A stretch of DNA of 64,000 nucleotides from Streptomyces sp. AM 4-1-1 (GTDB taxonomy: Bacteria > Actinomycetota > Actinomycetes > Streptomycetales > Streptomycetaceae). The notes under the pieces were generated by a model. It made no database searches. It was given only the letters and a program-made list of their open reading frames with translations, and was not told the origin of the DNA. Shown here in pieces: positions 24,745-32,876 of the stretch (position 1 is the first letter of the stretch; every line of letters starts with the position of its first letter). The position numbers and the translations under genes were made by a program. The stretch is taken from assembly GCF_029167625.1 (NCBI RefSeq), contig NZ_CP119145.1, positions 6,510,001-6,574,000 on the forward strand, given 5' to 3'.

Positions 24745-25794
24745 CAGCACCTGCGCCAGGTCGTACCGCACCACCTCTTCCAGCTGTCCGTACGTGCAGC
24801 TCCCGGGGGTGCGGTCCGGCCGCCAGCGCCGGAACTGGGTGGTGTGCCGGAACCGGTCGCCCTCCATGTGGTCGTACGCCACCTCGCACACCCTCTCCGG
24901 CCGGATCGGCACCCACGACAGGTCCTTCTTGCCCGACCAGCGGCTCGGGGCGCCGGGCAGCCGGGAGTTCTCGTGCGCGGCCGCCTCCGCCCACGCCGCC
25001 CACGGGTGGTCGTCGGGGTCGACGCGCAGCGGGTCCAGCTCGGCGGCCAGTTCGGCGCGGCGCTTCATCGGGAAGGCCGCGCAGACACCGACGTGCTGGA
25101 GCGCGCCCTCCATGTCGAACAGGCCGAGGAGCAGCGACCCGACGACCGGGCCGCTCTTGTGGGGGCGGTAGCCCGCGACCACACAGTCGGCGGTGCGTTC
25201 GTGCTTGATCTTGTACATCGCGCGGGTGCCGGGCCGGTACGGAAGGTCGAGGGGTTTCGCGACGACGCCGTCGAGCCCGGCGCCCTCGTACCGCTCGAAC
25301 CACTCCCGGGCGAGAGCCTGGTCCGTGGTCGCGGGGGCCAGATGGACAGGCGCCGTCACCCCGGAAAGAGCCGACTCCAGGACGGTCCGCCGCTCCGCCT
25401 GCCGGGTGTCCATGAGCGAGTCGTCGCCCATGGCGAGGACATCGAACACCACCAGACGGGCCGGGGTCCGCCCGGCGAGCAGCCGTACCCGTGAGTCCGC
25501 CGGGTGGATGCGCTCGCTCAGCCGGTCGAAGTCCAGCCGGCCGTCGTGCGCGACGACGATCTCACCGTCGAGCACACAGCGCGGCGGCAGCCGGTCGCGT
25601 ACCGCCGTGACCAGCTCGGGGAAGTAGCGGGTGAGTGGTTTGCCGGTACGGCTGCCGATCACCACCTCGTCGCCGTCCCGGTACACGACCGCGCGGAACC
25701 CGTCCCATTTGGCCTCGTACTGCATCCCGGCCGGGATGGCGGGCACCGACTTGGCGAGCATCGGTTTGACGGGTGGCATCACCGGCAGGTCCAT
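24727..25794 (-). CDS. ATP-dependent DNA ligase, LigC type
   Basis: A 355-residue ligase that joins DNA nicks with ATP. The adenylated lysine is K29 in the motif E-A-K-W-D-G-F-R. Downstream motifs are visible: VLDGEIVVA (motif III region), GLDGVVAKPLDLPYRPGTR (motif IV), YKIKHERTADCVV (motif V) and an OB-fold C-terminus ending RWRPDRTPGSCTY. ATG 25794 begins MDLPVMPPVKPMLA. It is divergent (76 bp) from a LigD-type polymerase gene. Together they form the LigC/PolD pair that acts in end joining or base-excision repair in actinobacteria. The 3' end overlaps the transglycosylase gene by 18 bp on the opposite strand. Confidence 0.94.
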   Translation of the reverse strand: MDLPVMPPVKPMLAKSVPAIPAGMQYEAKWDGFRAVVYRDGDEVVIGSRTGKPLTRYFPELVTAVRDRLPPRCVLDGEIVVAHDGRLDFDRLSERIHPADSRVRLLAGRTPARLVVFDVLAMGDDSLMDTRQAERRTVLESALSGVTAPVHLAPATTDQALAREWFERYEGAGLDGVVAKPLDLPYRPGTRAMYKIKHERTADCVVAGYRPHKSGPVVGSLLLGLFDMEGALQHVGVCAAFPMKRRAELAAELDPLRVDPDDHPWAAWAEAAAHENSRLPGAPSRWSGKKDLSWVPIRPERVCEVAYDHMEGDRFRHTTQFRRWRPDRTPGSCTYGQLEEVVRYDLAQVLSAAGS

Positions 25795-25870
25795 GATCCG
25801 ATTCTCGCCCACCCCCGGCCGGACGTCCCCCGATATGCGCCATATGTGAGCCCGGCCTACGGTGGCCGTC

Positions 25871-26884
25871 ATGGGAGCAGCGGTGGAGCTGGAGGCAGGC
25901 GGGCGGACGGTACGGCTGTCCAATCCGGACAAGGTGTACTTCCCCGAGAAGGGCTACACGAAGCGGGACGTGGCCGACTACTACCTGGCCGTGGGCGAGG
26001 GCATCACCAGGGCGCTGCGCGACCGGCCGACCACGCTCCAGCGGTTCCCGGACGGTGTGGACGGCGAGTTCTTCTACCAGAAGCGGGCGCCGAAGAACGT
26101 CCCCGACTGGATTCCCACCGCCCGGATCGCCTTCCCCAGCGGCCGGCACGCCGACGAGATCTGCCCCACCGAGCCCGCCGCCGTGCTGTGGGCCGCGAAC
26201 CTGGGCACGCTCACCTTCCACCCCTGGCCGGTGCGCGGCGGCGACACCGAACACCCCGACGAACTGCGCATCGACCTCGACCCGCAGCCGGGGACCGGCT
26301 ACGCCGACGCGGTACGGGCCGCACACGAGCTCCGGGCCGTCCTCGACGAGAACGGGGTGCGCGGCTGGCCCAAGACCTCCGGCGGCCGGGGCCTGCACGT
26401 CTTCGTGCCGATCGAGCCGCGCTGGACCTTCACCCAGGTGCGGCGCGCGGCCATCGCGGTGGGACGCGAGCTGGAGCGCCGGATGCCGGGGCACGTCACC
26501 ACCGCGTGGTGGAAGGAGGAGCGTGGCAGGCGGATCTTCGTCGACTACAACCAGACCGCCCGGGACCGCACGATCGCTTCCGCCTACTCCGTGCGCCCCC
26601 GTCCGAACGCGCAGGTCTCCGCGCCGCTGCGCTGGGACGAGATCGACGACGCGGAACCGGCGGACTTCGACATCAGGACCATGCCGGAGCGGTACGCGCG
26701 GACCGGTGACCTGCACGCGGACATGGACGACCACGCGTACCGGCTCGACGCGCTGCTGGAGCTGGCCGACCGGGACGAGCGGGAACACGGGCTCGACGAC
26801 CTGCCGTACCCGCCGGAGTACCCGAAGATGCCCGGCGAACCGAAGCGGGTCCAGCCCAGCCGCGCGAGGGACGACGACGCATGA
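25871..26884 (+). CDS. LigD-type DNA polymerase/primase (PolD, end-joining)
   Basis: A 337-residue stand-alone archaeo-eukaryotic-primase polymerase. Landmarks: LSNPDKVYFPEKGYTKRDVADYY at the start, DGEFFYQKRAPKNVPDW, the metal-binding pair in ELRIDLDPQPGTGY, KTSGGRGLHVFVPI, and IFVDYNQTARDRTIASAYSVRP. Family role: adding ribo- or deoxynucleotides at broken ends before ligation. ATG 25871 is used, with TACGGT seven bases upstream, which fits a leaderless transcript; GTG 25862 is the alternative. No Ku gene is in the window. ATGA overlap with the membrane-protein gene downstream. Confidence 0.94.
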   Translation: MGAAVELEAGGRTVRLSNPDKVYFPEKGYTKRDVADYYLAVGEGITRALRDRPTTLQRFPDGVDGEFFYQKRAPKNVPDWIPTARIAFPSGRHADEICPTEPAAVLWAANLGTLTFHPWPVRGGDTEHPDELRIDLDPQPGTGYADAVRAAHELRAVLDENGVRGWPKTSGGRGLHVFVPIEPRWTFTQVRRAAIAVGRELERRMPGHVTTAWWKEERGRRIFVDYNQTARDRTIASAYSVRPRPNAQVSAPLRWDEIDDAEPADFDIRTMPERYARTGDLHADMDDHAYRLDALLELADRDEREHGLDDLPYPPEYPKMPGEPKRVQPSRARDDDA

Positions 26885-28038
26885 GCCACACGGACGACGG
26901 CCGGGGGCCGCGCGACGGGGGCGAACGCGGGGACGAGCGGGGGGAACGGGAAGAGTCCGCGGAGCCCGGGGCGGCGGAGGATTCGGGGGAGCCCGGGGCC
27001 CACCGGCGGGCGCGGACCCTCGCGGACCGGTGGACGGCCTTCACGAACTCGCCGTACCTCCCCGCGACCGTACTGCTGTTCATCCTGGCGGCCGCCGCCG
27101 GACTCTTCGCCGGTTCCTATACGTACGCGATGGCGAACCCGACCCCGCACAACATTCCGGCGGCCCTGGTCGGCGCGCCGCACGCCGTGCGCGACGAGGA
27201 GTTCATCGCGGGCATGGAGAAGGCGCTCAACGCCTCGCTGGAACTGCACCCGTACGCCGAACAGCACCAAGCACGCGAGGCGTTGGAGAATCAGAAGGTC
27301 TTCGCGATCCTGAGCGACGACTACCACGGTGTGGTGCTCGAAGTCGCCGGTGCCTCCGGCGCCAGTGTCGCGCAACTGCTGACCGAGTCCTCCCGGCAGG
27401 TGGGCGAGAAGGTCGGCGTGCCCGTCAGGGTCGTGGACGTCAAACCGCTCCAGAAGGGCGACCCCCGGGGCCTCGCCCTCTTCTACATCTCGCTCGCCGC
27501 GGTCATCATCGGCTTCGTCGGGGCGATCCAGCTCAGCGTGCACGCCCGTGGTCTCGTACCGCTGGAACGGATCGCGTTCACCGTCGCCTACGCGCTGCTC
27601 GGCGGGTTCGCCATCGCCGCCGTCGTGGACTGGCTGCTGGGCTCGGTCCATCTGCCGTTCGTCGAGTCCTGGCTGATCCTGGCCTTCACGATGTTCACCT
27701 CGGGGATGGTCTTCACCATGTTCAACACCCTGCTGGGCCGTTGGGCGATGATCCCGACCTGGGGTGTCATGGTGCTGCTCGGCAACCCGTCCTCCGGTGG
27801 CGCGGTGTCCTGGCCACTGCTGCCGTCCGCGCTCGGGGTCATCGGGCGCTGGCTGCCGCCGGGCGCCTCGGTCAACGCCCAGCACACCGCCGTCTACTAC
27901 CAGGGTCATCAGCGACTGTTCCCGTTCCTGGTGCTGGCCGGGTGGGCACTGGTGTCCTGCACGGTGTTCTGGGTGTGGCGCCACCGGCACCCGGGAGGCC
28001 GTCCCCGGACACCGGAGCGGGCGGCGGCGCCCGGGTGA
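26881..28038 (+). CDS. Integral membrane protein, DUF3533/YhgE-like
   Basis: A 385-residue membrane protein. A charged cytoplasmic start of about 60 residues and TM1 (LPATVLLFILAAAAGLFAGSY) come first. An outer domain follows (HNIPAALVGAPHAVRDEEFIAGMEKALNASLELHPY), then five C-terminal helices with loops GNPSSGGAVSWPLLP and WLPPGASVNAQ. This one-plus-five layout and the GNPSSGG motif resemble YhgE/Pip and ABC-2-like membrane proteins. ATG 26881 overlaps the polymerase stop, so it is in the same operon, yet a repair role is not evident. Substrate unknown. Confidence 0.85.
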   Translation: MSHTDDGRGPRDGGERGDERGEREESAEPGAAEDSGEPGAHRRARTLADRWTAFTNSPYLPATVLLFILAAAAGLFAGSYTYAMANPTPHNIPAALVGAPHAVRDEEFIAGMEKALNASLELHPYAEQHQAREALENQKVFAILSDDYHGVVLEVAGASGASVAQLLTESSRQVGEKVGVPVRVVDVKPLQKGDPRGLALFYISLAAVIIGFVGAIQLSVHARGLVPLERIAFTVAYALLGGFAIAAVVDWLLGSVHLPFVESWLILAFTMFTSGMVFTMFNTLLGRWAMIPTWGVMVLLGNPSSGGAVSWPLLPSALGVIGRWLPPGASVNAQHTAVYYQGHQRLFPFLVLAGWALVSCTVFWVWRHRHPGGRPRTPERAAAPG

Positions 28039-28355
28039 GGCCGGGGCACCTGGTCGCCCTGCCGGACTCGCGGAGCCTCGACACCGGCCCGACTCCGGTC
28101 ATCGACCCGCAGAGCGACGGGTCGGTCCGCTCGCGGCTGCTCCACGTCGGGACCGAGCGGGAGAACACTCCGGAGTGCCGGTCCTTGAACGGCTCGACGC
28201 GGCGGCCCACCAGGACGAGTACGGCGGCCGGCCCGTCACCACCGAGGGCATGCCGCACACCGTGCTCCGGCGCCGCGCGAACGGCGAGTCGGTCCGGTCC
28301 CGTACGTCGGCCACTCACACCCGGGCGGTCCCGGGGGTCCCGGTGGGTGCTCGCC
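28039..28355. other. 317-bp region without a confident gene
   Basis: Lies between the convergent membrane-protein and IclR genes. One forward frame (near 28175-28310) reads VPVLERLDAAAHQDEYGG and onward with coding-like composition, but it has no start or ribosome site and runs into the IclR gene on the other strand. It may be the remains of a gene. No clear terminator hairpin was found. Confidence 0.4.
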
Positions 28356-29138
28356 TCAGCGGGACGGTGGCCGGCGCTCGGCGGGTGACAGCAGCAGGAC
28401 CTCCAGGGCGCGGGCGCACTCCCGGGTCCGGGCCAGGAACCAGTCGGCGCGCTCGTCGGTTATCACGGACGGTGTGGCCCGTACCGCCAGGGCGAAGCGC
28501 GCGTACCCGGCGCCGTCCAGCACCGGGACCGCCAGAGTGCGCACCCCGTACGCCGACTCACCGTCGTTGAGGGCGTACGCGTCGGACCGCACCCGCGCCA
28601 ACTCCGCCTCCAGGGCCTCGGTTTCGACGATCGTGCGGTCCGTGAACGAGCGCAGCGGCGGCAGTGCGGCGAGCCCTCCGTCACCCGGCCGGGCCCACGC
28701 GAGCAGTACCTTGCCGAGTGCCGTGGAGTGCAGTGGCCGGCGCAGGCCCACCTTCGGGGTGACCGATCCGCCGGCGACGATCACCGCACTGGGACCGCTG
28801 CGCAGCGCCAAGTCGGCGGTGACGCCCGTGCGTTCGGTGAGATCGGCCAGCTCGGGCGCGGCCAGGTGCAGACCGCGCTGGTGGTACGAGAGCCGGCCCA
28901 GCTCGGTGACGGCCGGGCCCAGCCGATAGCGGGCCGTGCGGGCGTCCTGCTCCAGGAACCCCGCTCCCAGCAGCGTGCGGGCGAGCCGGTGCGCCGTGGA
29001 GACCGGCAGCCTCAGACGGCGGGCGAGCTCGGAGGCGCTGAGATCGGAGCCGTTGTCGTGGAAGCAGTGCAGCAGGTCAAGGGCCCGCCGGACCGCCTGA
29101 GCGCCACCGGGGGCGCGCACTGCGGCGGCCTCGGTCAT
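28356..29138 (-). CDS. IclR-family transcriptional regulator
   Basis: A 260-residue regulator. The N-terminal winged helix is at about 12-75 (QAVRRALDLLHCFHDNGSDLSASELARRLRLPVSTAHRLARTL). The IclR effector domain follows (LRRPLHSTALGKVLLAW, VRSDAYALNDGESAYGVRTLAVPVLDGAGYARFALAV). ATG at 29138. It is divergent from the organosulfur genes, with the motif GTTCACACTC five bases upstream of its start and again 176 bp away at 29318. Control of the sulfur genes and of itself is likely. Some IclR regulators respond to small organic acids; the ligand here is unknown. Confidence 0.93.
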   Translation of the reverse strand: MTEAAAVRAPGGAQAVRRALDLLHCFHDNGSDLSASELARRLRLPVSTAHRLARTLLGAGFLEQDARTARYRLGPAVTELGRLSYHQRGLHLAAPELADLTERTGVTADLALRSGPSAVIVAGGSVTPKVGLRRPLHSTALGKVLLAWARPGDGGLAALPPLRSFTDRTIVETEALEAELARVRSDAYALNDGESAYGVRTLAVPVLDGAGYARFALAVRATPSVITDERADWFLARTRECARALEVLLLSPAERRPPSR

Positions 29139-29142
29139 ATCG

Positions 29143-29152
29143 GTTCACACTC
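29143..29152 (+). promoter_or_regulatory. GTTCACACTC motif, copy 1 (beside the IclR start)
   Basis: A 10-bp motif identical to the one at 29318-29327, lying 5-14 bp upstream of the IclR start codon. Binding here would block translation or early transcription of the regulator gene, as expected of an autoregulatory site. Inferred from repetition and position. Confidence 0.45.
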
Positions 29153-29317
29153 CACTCGCCAGATGTCGTTTGCCGATGCCCGGCGCCGCGGTCCCGGGGC
29201 GTGGGCCCGGACGTCGGACGTCGGGTGCCGGAAGCGGGGCGCGGGGCGGGGGATGAGCAAGGAGACGTGCCACACTACGGGACTCCGTGAGCCGCCCGGA
29301 GCCCGCTGAAATACGCC

Positions 29318-29356
29318 GTTCACACTCAATCCCACATCATGGGAAGCGAGTTGTGA
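29318..29356 (+). promoter_or_regulatory. GTTCACACTC motif, copy 2, inside a nested inverted repeat
   Basis: GTTCACACTC is at 29318-29327. Its TCACACTC part (29320-29327) pairs with GAGTTGTGA (29348-29356) with one bulged T, enclosing a second inverted repeat CCCA (29331-29334)/TGGG (29340-29343). It lies 73-111 bp upstream of the leader-peptide start. A 4-bp GGGG/CCCC hairpin follows at 29359-29370. It could be a double operator or, if transcribed, an RNA structure. It does not match the SAM riboswitch consensus that I know. Confidence 0.5.
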
Positions 29357-29428
29357 GCGGGGCTTTCCCCGTGGCAGGCTTCAGCCATCACCACCGACGA
29401 GCTGGGACGAGCGGAAGGGAGCAGTGCC

Positions 29429-29539
29429 ATGGCCGGTCGCCTCACCACCGCCGTCACCCGCACCGCTCCGGTCCCGCTCGCCCTGACACTGCGCCGTCAC
29501 ATCGATCTGGCGCGGGTCTCCAGCGCCACCTGTCGCTGA
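29429..29539 (+). CDS. Sulfur-type leader peptide, 36 residues
   Basis: A short gene ending LRRHIDLARVSSATCR. The RRHIDLxRVxSxxC core is the recurring sequence of small leader peptides annotated in Streptomyces in front of sulfur and cysteine genes. GGAAGGGAG lies about 8 bases upstream of ATG 29429. The only cysteine codon is second from the end, a layout suited to sensing cysteinyl-tRNA supply by ribosome stalling; this mechanism is inference. It precedes the desulfinase-like gene by 419 bp and implies that the locus answers to sulfur limitation. Confidence 0.85.
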   Translation: MAGRLTTAVTRTAPVPLALTLRRHIDLARVSSATCR

Positions 29540-29958
29540 CCCCTTCCCCGCACATCCCGTTTCCGCCCTCCCGCACCGGTCCACCCGTACGTCCCGGGAC
29601 CGTCGTGCCGGCGGACGTGCGCCATGAGCCTCTTCACCGTGCGGACGCGCCGACGGACGGCGCACCTGTGGACGGCGCACCTGCCCGCGTCGCCGGACCT
29701 CTCCGGCAGGTCCTCGTGGAGCGCTCCCGGCATGCGGTGGTACGTGTCAGCGGGGAGCCGTCGACGGTCGATCGAAGCTCTCGGCGCGTACGTGCCTGCC
29801 GGGAGCCGAGTGCCGGGAGCCGGACGCGGCCCGAGCCCTCGTACGGTCCACCGCCCTCGCTCCCGCCCTCCTCACCGTCCGGCTTTCCGCCCTCTCCTCA
29901 CCTCCCCACCTCTCCTTTCGCCGCCCGTATCCGTTCCGACGACCCGCCGGGAAGACCG
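29540..29958. other. 419-bp leader between the leader peptide and the desulfinase-like gene
   Basis: Probably an untranslated attenuator region. It contains a palindrome GTCCCGGGAC (29591-29600), a 14-bp direct repeat GGACGGCGCACCTG (29655-29668 and 29670-29683) and a hairpin GGACCT/AGGTCC (29695-29700 with 29708-29713). A repeat TGCCGGGAGCCG lies near 29790-29815. A 112-codon forward frame from 29624 runs through it but has no ribosome site and atypical composition, and I do not call it. Confidence 0.5.
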
Positions 29959-31017
29959 ATGACCCATGCCGCCCCGCCCCAGACCCTCTGGTTCACCCGC
30001 TGTCCCGTACCCACCGCCACCGGCATCGCCGCCGACCGGCGGTGGCTAACCGACGAGTTCGCCCCCGACGGCATCACCGTGCGCTCCCTCCAGGACGCGG
30101 CACCCGACGCCGACCGTGCGGCCCACTTCACCCACGCACTGCCGGGACTCTTCCGCGAGGGCGGCAACGTCCCCGCCCTGTGGGCCCGTTCGAGGGGAGA
30201 GCGGACCAGGCTCATCGGGCTCACCTGGATCGAGGAACGGCAGGTCGTGCTCGTCGCGCCCGGTTCCGGCATCCGGGGCGCCGAGGCGCTGCGCGGGCTG
30301 CGGCTAGCCCTGCCGAAGCACTCGATCGCCATCGACTTCTGGCGGGCCATGGCGCTGCGCGGGTTCGAAGGCGCACTGGCCTCCGCCGCAATCGCCCCCG
30401 GGACGACCGGCGCGGCCGGGGGACCGGGGCTCGGGGCGGCCGACGTCACGCTCGTCGACGTGCCCGCCGACGGGTACGAGGGCCAGTGGGCCGCCGAACT
30501 GGCCGCCCTGCGCCGCGGGGACGTCGACGCCGTCTACGTCAAGGGCGCCCTGGCCGTGGAGGCGGCCCGGCGGTCCGGCGCCGAGATCGCCGTCGAACTC
30601 GACGAGTTGCCCGACCGGCGGTTCCGCGTCAACAACGGCACCCCCCGGCCCATCACCGTCCACCAACAGCTCCTCGACGACCACCCAGGTCTCGTCGACC
30701 GCTTCCTCGCCGTCCTCATCGAGGCGGCCGACTGGGCCGCCGAACAGCCGGGCGAGGTCGCCCGCATCCTCGGCGCCGAGACCGGGGCGGGCGCGGACGG
30801 GGTCGCCGGGGCCTACCGGCCGGGCACCCATCTGTCCCTGAGCCCCGACCTGTCCGCGGACCGCCTCGCCCTGCTCGCCCAGCAGGAGAGCGCCCTGCGC
30901 GCCCACGGCTTCCTGCCCGAGCCGGTCGACGTCACGGCGTGGGCCGACCCCGAACCACTGCGCCGCGCCACCGCGCTCGCCCGCTCCCGTACCGCCCTCC
31001 GACATCCCGCCACCTGA
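29959..31017 (+). CDS. DszB-like sulfinate desulfinase (periplasmic-binding-protein fold, no signal peptide)
   Basis: A 352-residue cytoplasmic protein. It aligns by eye with DszB, the 2-(2'-hydroxyphenyl)benzenesulfinate desulfinase of Rhodococcus. The segment W-F-T-R-C-P-V-P-T-A matches DszB Y-S-N-C-P-V-P-N-A around catalytic Cys27. AHFTHALPGLFREGG matches VHFTYDQPAYTRFGG around His60 and Arg70. All three residues are kept here as C15, H56 and R66. DszB-type enzymes release sulfite from an aromatic sulfinate. The fold is that of sulfonate-binding proteins, so a non-catalytic binding role is the alternative. ATG 29959 with GGGAAG upstream. First structural gene of the organosulfur operon. 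The natural substrate is unknown and need not be a dibenzothiophene product. Confidence 0.8.
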   Translation: MTHAAPPQTLWFTRCPVPTATGIAADRRWLTDEFAPDGITVRSLQDAAPDADRAAHFTHALPGLFREGGNVPALWARSRGERTRLIGLTWIEERQVVLVAPGSGIRGAEALRGLRLALPKHSIAIDFWRAMALRGFEGALASAAIAPGTTGAAGGPGLGAADVTLVDVPADGYEGQWAAELAALRRGDVDAVYVKGALAVEAARRSGAEIAVELDELPDRRFRVNNGTPRPITVHQQLLDDHPGLVDRFLAVLIEAADWAAEQPGEVARILGAETGAGADGVAGAYRPGTHLSLSPDLSADRLALLAQQESALRAHGFLPEPVDVTAWADPEPLRRATALARSRTALRHPAT

Positions 31018-31035
31018 GCCCGAGGAACACCCACC

Positions 31036-32052
31036 ATGCGCCTGCCACGATCACTCCGCACGCCCCTCGCCCCCACGCTCCTCACGGTCACCGCCCTCCT
31101 CGCCCTCACCGCCTGCTCCACGTCGGCCGCCGACAGCGGGGACGGCAGACCGGGCGGCACGGTGAGCATCCGGATACCCGACCCCGGGAACTCCGGCGTC
31201 CTCGCCCTCGGCAAGAAGGACGGCAGTCTCGACAGAGCCCTCGCCAAGGTCGGCGCCAAGGTGGCGTGGACCGGCAGCGCCGGCCCCTTCGCCCCCGCCG
31301 CCCAGGCCATGAACGCCGACCAACTCGACATCGCCACCGGCTCCATCACCTCCGGCATCACCTCGCTCGCCCAGCGCCCCGGCTTCAAGTTCTTCACCGC
31401 GGTCGCCCCCGACACGGCGGGCGAAGGCATTCTCGTCAAGAACGGCTCCGGGATCGACTCGGTCGCCGACCTGGTCGGCCGGAAGGTCGCTGTCAACCAG
31501 GGCGGCACCGGCGAATACCTGTTGCTCAAGGCACTCGCCAAGGCGGGTATCCCGGCCGACCGGGTCGAGCGGGTCTATCTGCGGCCCGACCAGACCGCCG
31601 CCGTCCTCAACGCGGGCCAGGTCGACGCCTGGGCCGTCTGGGCGACCTACGCGGTGGCCGAGATCGGCGGCGGCAAGGCGCACTTCGTCGCCGACGGCGC
31701 GGCCCTCGGCTCGGACAACTACAGCCTCAACGCCGTCCGGACGGACTTCGCCACCCGGCACCCCGAGATCGTGAAGGCCCTCTACCAGTACCTCCACGAC
31801 GCCACCGCCAAGGAGAAGCGGGACCCGGCCGCCTATCTGAACGTCTTCACCGACGTCGGCCCGACCGCCGTCACCGGCAAGGCCAAGGAGGTCCAGATCG
31901 CCTTCACCCGTCAGGGTGGCACGGTCGACCCCATCGGCCCCGAGGACATCAAGCGGTTCGACGCCGTCGCCGCCTTCTACGCCGAACAGAAGGTGACCAG
32001 GACCAAGGTCGACATCGCCCCACACCTTCTCGACATCGAGAAGCCGGCATGA
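31036..32052 (+). CDS. ssuA: Sulfonate-type ABC transporter substrate-binding lipoprotein
   Basis: A 338-residue SsuA-type binding protein anchored as a lipoprotein (LLALTAC, lipidated Cys27). The mature domain carries family landmarks: MNADQLDIATGSITSGITSLAQRP, GILVKNGSGIDSVADLVGRKVAVNQGGTGEYLLLKAL and AVLNAGQVDAWAVW. It captures an organosulfur compound outside the membrane and hands it to the permease. It follows the desulfinase-like gene by 18 bp (GAGGAA site) and overlaps the permease start (ATGA). Confidence 0.9.
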   Translation: MRLPRSLRTPLAPTLLTVTALLALTACSTSAADSGDGRPGGTVSIRIPDPGNSGVLALGKKDGSLDRALAKVGAKVAWTGSAGPFAPAAQAMNADQLDIATGSITSGITSLAQRPGFKFFTAVAPDTAGEGILVKNGSGIDSVADLVGRKVAVNQGGTGEYLLLKALAKAGIPADRVERVYLRPDQTAAVLNAGQVDAWAVWATYAVAEIGGGKAHFVADGAALGSDNYSLNAVRTDFATRHPEIVKALYQYLHDATAKEKRDPAAYLNVFTDVGPTAVTGKAKEVQIAFTRQGGTVDPIGPEDIKRFDAVAAFYAEQKVTRTKVDIAPHLLDIEKPA

Positions 32053-32876
32053 GCGGTGCCCAGGGCGCCGGCCTGATCACCCCCCGCCCGCAGCTGCGCG
32101 GACCGCGCGGCAGGACCTACGCCGTGACGGTAAGGGCCGTCGGGCCCGTCGCGCTCCTCGTCCTGTGGTGGACCGCATCCGCGACCGGCCTGCTCACCCC
32201 CGACGTGCTGGCATCGCCCGCCGGAGTACTGCGCGCGGTCAGGGAGTTGTGGGGAAACGGCCAACTCCCCGACGCCCTCACCACCTCCCTCACCCGCTCC
32301 GGACTCGGACTGCTCATCGGTCTCACCGCGGGACTGACGCTCGGCGTCACCACCGGATTCACCCGGCTCGGTGACGAACTCCTCGATTCCTCCCTCCAGA
32401 CCCTGCGCACCATTCCGTTCCTCTCCCTGGTCCCGCTCTTCATGGTCTGGTTCGGGATCAACGAGACGGCGAAGATCCTGCTCATCGCCGTCGCCACCAC
32501 CTTCCCGATGTACGTGTCGACTTCCAGCGGAGTACGCGACACCGACCCCAAACTCGTCGAAGCCATGCAGAGCTTCGGGATGAGCCGCCCCGCCGTCGTC
32601 CGCCAGGTCGTGCTGCCCGGCGCCCTGCCCTCGCTGCTCGCCGGACTACGGCTGTCCATGACGCTGAGCGTGATCGCCCTGATCGCCGCCGAGGAGATCA
32701 ACACCACCGCGGGCATCGGCTATCTGATGTCCCAGGCCCAGAGCTACGCCCGCACCGACATCCTCGCCGTCTGCATCCTCGTCTACGGACTCCTCGGCCT
32801 GACCGCCGACGTCGTCGTCCGGCTGCTGGAACGGCTGCTGATGCCCTGGCGCACCCCACAGGGAGCTCCCCGATGA
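32049..32876 (+). CDS. ssuC: Sulfonate-type ABC transporter permease
   Basis: A 275-residue permease of the SsuC/TauC type with about six membrane helices (VRAVGPVALLVLWWTASATGLL at the start). It has the ATPase-contact loop in LVEAMQSFGMSRPAVVRQVVLPGALPSLLAGLRLSM (EAA-type motif, position of the conserved G and LP) and AEEINTTAGIGYLM. ATG 32049 overlaps the lipoprotein stop and its end overlaps the ATPase start. Confidence 0.93.
   Translation: MSGAQGAGLITPRPQLRGPRGRTYAVTVRAVGPVALLVLWWTASATGLLTPDVLASPAGVLRAVRELWGNGQLPDALTTSLTRSGLGLLIGLTAGLTLGVTTGFTRLGDELLDSSLQTLRTIPFLSLVPLFMVWFGINETAKILLIAVATTFPMYVSTSSGVRDTDPKLVEAMQSFGMSRPAVVRQVVLPGALPSLLAGLRLSMTLSVIALIAAEEINTTAGIGYLMSQAQSYARTDILAVCILVYGLLGLTADVVVRLLERLLMPWRTPQGAPR

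Noticed and set aside
24727..26884. Complete bacterial non-homologous end-joining locus
   Set aside because: Ligase and polymerase are present but there is no Ku gene in the window, so only a LigC/PolD pair is claimed.
26055..28388. 777-codon forward frame across the polymerase and membrane-protein genes
   Set aside because: Shifted frame rich in Ser, Thr, Pro and Arg with no domain; the other forward frame encodes two recognisable proteins.
29300..29400. SAM or other sulfur riboswitch upstream of the leader peptide
   Set aside because: The hairpins there do not show the conserved core sequences of SAM-I, SAM-II or SAM-IV that I know. Kept only as an inverted repeat of unknown role.
29624..29962. 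112-codon forward frame in the attenuator region
   Set aside because: No ribosome site, basic low-complexity composition, and it overlaps the ribosome site and start of the desulfinase-like gene.
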